NCBI GenBank assembly: GCA_029378245.1
Contig: JARKIF010000050.1
Location: 186,001-250,000 of the forward strand
DNA: 64,000 nucleotides
Direction: 5' to 3'
From: Roridomyces roridus
Taxonomy: Eukaryota > Basidiomycota > Agaricomycetes > Agaricales > Mycenaceae
Part shown: positions 56,534 through 64,000 of the stretch, piece after piece
How positions within the stretch are numbered: the stretch's first letter is position 1
Layout of the letters: every line of letters begins with the position of its first letter
Notes under the pieces: model-generated
Seen by the model: only the letters and a program-made list of their open reading frames with translations
What the model was told of the DNA's origin: nothing
Databases searched by the model: none
Program-made: the position numbers and the translations under genes

Positions 56534-57479
56534 ATGGCCGAATTCAAGTCTCTCCGACACTTCTTGTGGACACTCTTCCTGTTCACCTACACAGACTTCA
56601 AGACGATCGTATTTCCCGTTGTAAGCATCCTTCACCTTCCTCCAAGGTGTTTTACTGATTCTCTCAGACAATGTTCGCCTCGATAGCTGCTCCAGTTCAC
56701 GTCAATGGTAGATTATTCTACGGCATCCTGTGGACATGGGTCCATCTGCTGCAAGTTGATGTTTCCAACCAATACAAGAGCATCGCAGAAGATCTCGCCA
56801 ACCGGCCTTGGCGCCCGCTTCCCAGCGGAAGGATTTCCCAGCGGTCAGCCACAATATTACGGTTTCTGTTGGTCCCCACCTGTGTGCTTGCGTCTGCTCC
56901 ATTCGGCAGGGAGGTAATCCTGTCGTCGTTGAGCTTGACGGCACTCCTCGTCTTTCACGATGAATTTGGTGCGAGCCGCCACTGGGCTGGCAAAAACTTC
57001 ATCAACTGCCTGGGATACCTGTCCTTCCAGGTCGGAGCGACGCAAATAATGAGTAAGCTCGTCCATCTTGCCAGTTCAATTGCATACAATAATACTTGCT
57101 AGATACGCATTCTCGGCTCGATTACGTAGCCGTTCAGGCGCTCGTGTTCAACTCCCTCATCATCCTCACGACCATTCACGCACAAGACTTCTCCGACGTC
57201 CCGGGTGATCAAGCCCTAGGCCGGGTTACGGTACCCATCTACGCACCCAACACGTCCCGCATTTTCACGCTTGTCGCCCTCGTCGTGTGGTCCATTTTCC
57301 TCGGGCGATTGTGGAATCTGGGACCGATATATCACAGTCTGCTGTGTGTGCTTGGGATGGCTGTGGGGTGGCGTTTCTTCCGGTTTCGAACACCGACGGA
57401 AGACGCAAAGTCTTTCATTGCATATAATGCGAGTCTACTTTCCAACCACTTTAAGATTCAGGAAGCTGACTTGTCATAG
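56534..57479 (+). CDS. UbiA-superfamily membrane prenyltransferase or terpene cyclase
   Basis: Multi-pass membrane enzyme. Three exons: the first ends after DFKTIVFPV and the intron before NTHSRLDYV starts at about 57050. Both diphosphate-binding motifs of the UbiA fold are visible: NQYKSIAEDLANRPWRPLPSG (first) and DFSDVPGDQALGRVT (second, Asp-rich). The N-Q-x-S-x-x-E-D and the NRPWRPLPSG form resemble fungal UbiA-type enzymes that act in terpenoid pathways, either as prenyltransferases or as membrane sesquiterpene cyclases. About eight hydrophobic segments follow the usual plan. All exons keep frame. Neighbours are the adenylate-forming reductase and a P450, so a meroterpenoid or terpenoid ester/aldehyde product is possible (inference). 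Confidence 0.8.
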
Positions 57480-59118
57480 GCCTGGTTGCTCTTCACTAAT
57501 ATCCTACCGGCTCAGATACGTTGGGGCCTATTGAGTTTCTGAAACTATATTTATGAGGGCTGAATTAATATTGTACGGTACTTTATGTAAGATACGTCGC
57601 ATGGGAATTCAATTCAAACTTCAAGTTGAACGTTGCCAAACCATCAAGAGAAGCACAGAAAACGCCGCCGATGACGGGATTCAGGCAATTCACAGAGCGC
57701 AAAATCAATCATTTATTTTCCTGTACGATACCGGTGGTGGGAGGTGGGGGGCCGGTCGTTCAACTGGTTGGTTTGGTGGTGAGGATCACTGGGGACGGCT
57801 GATCCTGGCTGATCCGGGTCAACACTTACGTCAAGCCGGATTCCCTGAGTCAACGCTCATGTTGCTTTCGAGTCACTACCGCCCGCGGGCGGTGCCAGCG
57901 CCCAACATCATCTCATTCCGCGTACCTCGACTCCTCGAAGCTTCGTTACTGCTCCAAACCGGCGGCCAGCAAGCGGCCAGTGCTATGGTGCGCGTCACCT
58001 AAACACCACCAAACTTGTACAATGATTATGGCACCTCAGGGAAACCTTCCCACGCTTAGTCCTCTGGTGAAAACATTTCAATTAGATAGTAGAACAATCC
58101 TTCAAGAGGGATTTTCAATCGGCTCAATATTGAAAGAGTTATTATTTTCTCGGCCGGCGATTTGGGACATCAGTGATGCAATCAATGAATCAGTCACGTG
58201 AACTGCCTTTTTGGGTACTATGCCCGAGACCTGACCTCTTCGTAGGCCTCCGTTGGCGTTGCCTGCACTTTTTAGTGGTCTGTCTATCTCTGTGCATGTC
58301 TAGCGGCGGATTTGAGAGCTCCCTAGCCCACGAAAAGGGGTATACAAAAAAGTTTTTCTTCGCCGGTCGATTTGGGTCATCAATGATGGCATCATCGATT
58401 GTACAAAGTTGGTGGTGTTTAGGCGACGCGCACCATAGATTCTTGAATCTTCTTTCTTTCCTTCTTTGTTCGGCGAATCTCCTTACAGTAAGTCTAGCCG
58501 CTCACTTGACACATCCCGTTGTATACCGTCTTTTTTTCTAATTGACTGCAATAACATAGCCCGCCAGCGGTCCAGCTAAACGTTACTTACGTGGTATTTC
58601 TATGGCGGACGGTCCTCAAGGCTGATCTGTGCGTCACTCCTTCTCTTCAGGGTTCGCCCAGTGTTCATGTGCTCATGTTACTCCGTGCTTCTACCTCACT
58701 TTCTACCGCCCGTGGTCCGTGTCGTCGCCCAAGATCATCACTCCGGGCTCCCCGACTGTTCCAAAGGGGCGAGTGGTTCTTTCTTTCTACTTTCTATTCT
58801 TGTCAACTTGAATCGCGTGGTTGCACTGGTCTTGCACCGTCTTATCCCATCTTTGTTCCAGTTTACACCCCCGCCCGCGCTCCCGCGTTTACGTGGCAAG
58901 TATTCCCATGAAGCCGGGTTGTGATAGACTCTCCGCTCCAGTCCGGATGCAAGGCCTTGTAATCCATTGGGGGTATTCCAATCGAATCTGGTCTCTCTAT
59001 AGTCTGATCGATATCTCTTGTCGTCCCAATCTGACCGAAGACTCCCGCCACTGCCCCGCCCAGCTAACTCCGAGCTACGGCAAATCTTATATGAACTTGG
59101 GCGTCTCGGATAGCCACC
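57480..59118. other. Intergenic region, nothing supported
   Basis: The plus-strand frames at 57553-58002 and 58173-58911 overlap in different phases, lack domains and are low in coding character. It probably contains the P450 promoter. Confidence 0.35.
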
Positions 59119-60952
59119 ATGTCGCTCCTCGCCTTGGGCGCCTTCTGCGTTCTTCCTGCTGCTCTCATCGTCCTATCTGCAGAGGTTCTCAACCGGGGTC
59201 CTCTAAAAGACATCCCGGGTCCACGACTCGCGCGTTGTACTCGATGGTACAGAGCTTACTTTGATGTCCTCTGTGACGGTGGTTTCCTCAAACATCTCCA
59301 AGGGCTCCATGCAAGATACGGTATGTTGTCTCGTGGACCATCTGGACTTGACTTACAGTACTATGAAAGGCCCAGTAGTGCAAATTGGACCCAAGGAGGT
59401 GGGCCTTTCTTTTATCTTCCATGCTGGACCTGGAACGACAACGGCAGGTTCACTTTTCGGACGTCGCTGCGTTCCATTCCATATACAGCTCCCGGTCCAC
59501 TTTCACGAAAGATCCTGCGCTGTACAATGCGTTTAAACAGGATTTGTCGTCGTTCGGATTTGTGGATCCACACAAGGCGAAGCAAAGGAGAGACTTGCTC
59601 GGCCCACTCTTCTCCCGACGGGCAACGCTTGATTTGGAGTGCACCATACAGGAAAAGGTATCCTCATTTTAAGCCGCTCCAGGATTAGCTTAAACTATCT
59701 CAGGTCGATAAACTCGTCTCAAGAATCCTTTCATACGAAAATGGAGGCCCGTGCAATCTGTTCATGGCCTTTCGGTCGGCGACCCTGGACATTATCACAT
59801 CCTACTGTTTCGCACAATCCTTCGACGCGCTCGACCACCCAAATTTCCACCATCCCATCCTTTCAGCCATCTTGTCCGGTGTAACGGCCATATGGACTTT
59901 CAAATACTTTCCCTCCCTCTACTTCATCGCCGACCGTATGCCCGGATGGCTCATACACCGAATTCTTCCCGTATCCAAGGGCTACACCGATCTATTTGCG
60001 TTCCTCTCTCGACATATCGACTCCATCATTGCGGATCCGAGTCAACTGGACACGGCGGACCACCAAACGATCTACCACCATCTCCTGCATCCCAATTTGG
60101 CTAAACACGATGTGCCGTCGAGGAAATCGCTCCTCGACGAATCACTCACTCTTCTCGGCGCGGGTAGCGAAACTGTAGGGAATGTGGTCACTACAGGCGT
60201 CTTTCACGTTACGAGGGATGAGCGCATTTCGCGTACCCTCCGGGCGGAGCTTGATCAGGAGTGGCCAGATGTTCATGCGAGAATGAATTATCAGGCGTTG
60301 GAGAAATTGCCGTATCTGGTGAGCGGGCTGTCCCGCTAAGCATTTAATATTCTTCCTTACGACAGCTACAGACGGCGGTGATCAAGGAGTCAGTTCGCCT
60401 CGCACACGGCGTTGTTACGCCGATTCCCAGAGTCGTTGGGCCGTCCGATGCTTTTATTGCGGGCGTCCATATTCCGGCTGGTGTAAGTACACCTCCTCAT
60501 CCAGTGTCTGGGACTCACGGATATCTAGACTGTGGTATCGAGTGGTATAACCTTCATCCACGAAAACCCAGATATATTCGAGGACCCGCAAAAGTTTTGG
60601 CCCGAACGGTGGCTCAAGAAGGATGGGATTTCGAACGATAATTTCTTCGTCCCGTTTTCCAAGGGCCCGCGGATGTGTCTTGGAGTCAAGTAGGTGAAGA
60701 TGCCCTGCCCTGCGCGCACGCGCTGACAGACTTGAACAGCTTGGCCTGGTGCGAGTTGTACCTCCTCTTTGGCAACACGTTCAGGAAAGTGGACTTCAGA
60801 ATTCATGAGACGGGGTGAGAGTCTAGAAGCGCTGCGTCTCGACTTAATTGACTTGTGATGATAGGCTTGAGGACTTTTCGGATTTTCAAGAACACTGGCT
60901 TCCTGTCTTCAGGAGACGTCAGTTCCAGGCCTTTGTCAAGGGCCGGGGTTGA
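59119..60952 (+). CDS. Cytochrome P450 monooxygenase
   Basis: Intact P450. N-terminal membrane anchor (MSLLALGAFCVLPAALIVLS), proline hinge IPGPRLAR, C-helix region, I-helix LLGAGSETVGN (oxygen-activation motif), K-helix KESVR (ExxR), PERW, and heme loop FSKGPRMCLG with the Cys ligand. Short introns interrupt it at LHARYG, after GPKE, after EK, before LQTAVIKESVR, after HIPAG and in the heme-loop exon boundary; all keep frame. The length (about 500 aa) is normal. Resemblance in the N-terminal block (RWYRAYFDV...GGFLKHL...ARYGPVVQIGP) is to fungal P450s of secondary metabolism. Together with the UbiA-type gene and the reductase it suggests a small biosynthetic locus. The substrate is unknown. 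Confidence 0.92.
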
Positions 60953-61423
60953 CCCTGGTTGACCGCTGGCTTCCAGCCGAGAGACCATTCAAACGTAGGG
61001 CACATGGTCAACACATGGTATGTACATACCGTTATGGAGCGGGTGTAATCATTCGCGATTCACATGGCGTTCTCAAGAGCCCTGAGCCGAGAACTCCGCC
61101 GACGGCTTTCGCTTCCAACCACCGTTCAGCGCCACACATTCTCCGCATTCTCCGTGGAATGCGTGCTTGGATCTCGATCTCATTTTCTTCATGGCGCCCG
61201 ATGTCCCTGCATAATCATGAAATGGGCGTTGATGACATTTGGAGCCGGGGCATTCAGTCGTTTATCTTTTACCAGTCACGTACCGCCGCTTCATCTCTGT
61301 TTGTTTACCTTGTGATGTCCTATTTTTACAATCTCCCACCCCAAATGGCGTTTCCGGGTTTCCGACTCTGTTATAAGCTAGCGCCGTGTGAGCTGATTCC
61401 GTTTCCCCCGCCGACCCACCATC

Positions 61424-62849
61424 ATGAGCATGAATGGGATTGCCCTCGACAAAGCATCGGTGCATTAACTTCCCGTTTGTTTCAATCCAGTCTAATACCC
61501 AGCCAAGCTCATAGCGCTTGTCCTGGAAACCTTCAACCTAGGTATCCATCCCGGCGTATTGGTAAATTTTCACGCTAACGCCTCGCAGGCGTATTCACTG
61601 TTATGTTTGGGGCGACGCTGAGGGTGATTCACATGAAACGAGTCGGACGAAACCCCTGGCTCCTCCCCACACTATGTCTTTTGTGGCTGTTGTCGATGGT
61701 TGTATGTAAGTCATCTTTCCGCTCCATTCTGCCTTCCTCAATCAGCCCATGGCCAGCATTGGATAATTGACGTCGTTCGCGCTATGGACGCGTTTATTGA
61801 CTCCCCGGATGGAGCTCTAGTATATTATGCCAACGTCTCGAATCCTCTGCAAGCAGCGAAAACAGCCGTTTACGTTACTCTGACTCTGACTGGAGACTTT
61901 TTCGTCGTAAGTGACTTTGACTGAGCGCCATTTCTTCTCACCTCAGCGCGCAGATATATCGGTGCTACATTGTGTGGAATCGGAGCTGGTTCATCGTGAC
62001 CCTGCCTTGCCTATTATGGCTTGCCACCGGAGGTGCGTTTGGCTTCAAGCTTCAAGCTGGTTTCTGATTAATGCAGTGGTGGGATACGCTACCACCGCCG
62101 CGTTCCTGCGGACTCGGGAAGGAGGAATTTTCCTGATGGCCCTCGTTCCGTGGGTCACAAGTTTTATCTGCATGACTCTCAGCACGAATGTCGTGTGCAC
62201 GAGTACGTCGTTCTTTCAAGCCCCGGTATATAGCTCATCTTTCTCTAGTTCTGATCGCATACCGTATTCTGAGAGCCCGGATGGAAATTCACAAATCCAC
62301 TTCTGGAAACAGCTTGATATATTCAGCTTTGGTAAGCACGAAATTTCGTTCTTCTGTCACTCATCTCGTTTGACAGATAATATTCCTCGAATCCGCGGCA
62401 ACTTACTCCTCCGCTCTGGTTGCCCTCGTGACTGTTTATCTCTTGAGTTCAAATGCTCAGTTTATCGTACTTGATATGGTGCGCTGGATTTCTCAATTCA
62501 GAACAAGTTGGACTAATGCGAGTTTTTTCCCAAGACCGCTCCTTTGATTGTACGCCCACCCAGTTAATTCAACCACCCTCATTGACCGTTACCGCAGGGA
62601 ATCACGTTCTGCATGATAATATTGCGAATCGCGACAGCAGATCGCAATGAGACAGCTCTTTCCAACCCAACCGAGTCCATAAATTTTTGCCTAACGACGG
62701 TTAACGTCTCAAGGCTAGTGGATGTCTCAGGAGATGGCGGGGAGAGTCAGTCAGAATACTATGGAGCCGAGTCGTTCGGCGGGATTGGCAGCCACGGAAA
62801 GGTTACGGAGTATCATGATGCAGAGTCGGTACCTTCAAGTGTAGTTTGA
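61424..62849 (+). CDS. Multi-pass (about 7 TM) agaricomycete membrane protein
   Basis: Belongs to the large family of uncharacterised integral membrane proteins found in mushrooms. Starts MSMNGIALDKAS; the first intron is best spliced at CCAAG, giving LIALVLETFNLGVFTVMFGATL. Later segments: LCLLWLLSMVHWIIDVVRAMDAF, DGALVYYANVSNPLQAAKTAVYVTLTLTGDFFV, IYRCYIVWNRSWFIVTLPCLLWL, MALVPWVTSFICMTLSTNVVCT, ILIAYRILRARM, LESAATYSSALVALVTVYLL and GITFCMIILRIATA, then a hydrophilic C-terminal tail ending PSSVV. The IYRCYIVWNRSW block is the usual family hallmark. No catalytic motif. Function unknown; proposed receptor-like roles are speculative. All introns I traced keep frame. Confidence 0.8.
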
Positions 62850-64000
62850 CACGGACTAATATCTACTGGTTGGAGGTTCTACTCTTGTCTTTCACCATCA
62901 TCTTGCCACTGGGCCAATACTCCGATTCCTTGCATCAAAATCCTGGTCAAGCGCAACATGATGGGACCCGCTTATTCGATCATGATCTCAGTATCTCTTG
63001 ATCTTGGCGCAGTTTACTTTGGAAGATGAATCGAGACGGGCAAGTGTCTCACTAATCACACAGTAGTTGGTTGGGCTCAATAGAATGTAGTTAGATCATA
63101 TGTACTGCATAATACAGGGCTTTATATGCCTATGGAATACTCTCGGAGTCATATTGAGTCAGCCCTTAGCAAGAACCTTAGTAAGAAATTAATAAGACTG
63201 GCGTAGTCTCTCGTAGACAGACTACGATACAGCTGACGATACAAGTATGTAGCTGTATGTAAGACTGGCGGCTTGCCTGAGTCATGCCCGAGGCTATGGC
63301 CGATGTCTGCCCGAGGTTCAACATACTCCAACACTTGATTTCCGCCACCCGTACACTGAAGAACGTCTGACTCGTGCGACCATGGAGAACGTCAGAACTC
63401 AGCAGATTCCAGAATCCCGCCGCCGGCGCCTCTTTTCATCAAAGGATACCGCTGCTTCGTACTTTAGACCGTCGAACCGGGCGTAAATACCGCGATTGAT
63501 CTGAGGTCGCGCTAGCAAGCCGGGAAGCCCGTCATGATAAAAGGGCGCTGATTCATTCGTCACACAGCCACTGTATCTTGCGTTGCTTTCGACCATGACC
63601 TTCAAATCTCTACATTCCAAGCCAGGAGGAAGAACTTCTTGTGAGTTGTGTCCACCACAATGCGCAGCCGTTGCAACTCCGGTAAAGTGGTCATCTTAAC
63701 GTGGATTCGCCCGCTTACTCTGATACTTACATACACCCAGCCCAGACGCTTGATTCCATGGAGGCAGTCGTCTTTCTGGAGTTGCTCGTGGCTCGACGGT
63801 GGGACATCTCGTGCTTCCATGGGCTCCCCAACGCAGACTCCTGGCTTACGCTCACCTTCGGATTCTTCGGCAATGGACCCAGCTTGGAAAAGGCGGAGGA
63901 ACAAAAGGTGAAACGCGGCGTCGTAGCCCTTGTCAATCTCGAGTTCTTACCTAAACCACAGCCCACTTGAACTTACGACAGAGCACCCCCGGCCTAGCTC
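62850..64000. other. Right-edge region, gene content unresolved
   Basis: Open stretches on the minus strand (63399-63620, rich in Arg/Lys at its end; 63602-63904) could be exons of a gene running off the window. A plus-strand frame (63701-63970) overlaps them. No domain is recognisable on either strand. 62850-63398 shows nothing. Confidence 0.3.

Noticed and set aside
58173..58911. Plus-strand frames between the UbiA-type gene and the P450
   Set aside because: Overlapping phases, no domain, no consistent splice sites.

Overview
The window is nuclear DNA of a filamentous fungus, most likely an agaricomycete (mushroom-forming basidiomycete). Nearly every real gene is split by many short introns (about 45-70 nt, mostly GT-AG with a few GC-AG). 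The gene content also fits: an expanded TKL-type kinase family, PAK/Ste20 and F-box sequences, an adenylate-forming reductase, a UbiA-type enzyme with a P450, and a multi-pass membrane protein of the agaricomycete type. I found no tRNA, rRNA or CRISPR.

Layout. 0-9.4 kb is housekeeping: a BAP31/Yet-type ER protein running off the left edge, two convergent paralogous DUF1295 membrane enzymes with a dead F-box gene between them, the meiotic MutS homologue MSH4, and a conserved gene of unknown function whose stop lies 8 bp from that of MSH4. 9.8-18 kb holds two tandem TKL kinase-RhoGAP fusions; the first is intact and the second is broken by frameshifts. 18.8-31.1 kb holds an NmrA-like protein, a 1,044-bp foldback (palindromic) mobile element with 3-bp target duplication, an S9 peptidase, and the large U3 snoRNP protein UTP10. 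31.6-44.4 kb returns to kinases: an intact chimera in which the TKL N-terminus and kinase are fused in frame to the C-terminal kinase half of a PAK; the decayed full-length CRIB-PAK gene that supplied, or shares, that half; and a TKL kinase followed by degenerate SH3-like modules. 44.4-52 kb is gene-poor, with a hAT-like miniature element, a small Cys-rich gene and an Ish1/Msc1-type stress protein. 52-61 kb looks like a small secondary-metabolism locus: an adenylate-forming reductase (apparently frame-broken) divergent from a UbiA-type gene, then a P450. 61.4-62.8 kb encodes a multi-pass membrane protein.

Main observation. One N-terminal region plus TKL kinase domain is reused with three different C-terminal modules (RhoGAP, PAK kinase, SH3-like repeats) within about 35 kb. 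This looks like a local domain-shuffling cluster of signalling proteins aimed at Rho/Rac/Cdc42-type outputs. The three partner modules all belong to small-GTPase signalling, which is an inference worth testing.

Caution. Single-base frame breaks also occur in UTP10, which should be essential. Isolated indels elsewhere may therefore be assembly errors; only copies with several breaks are called pseudogenes here.
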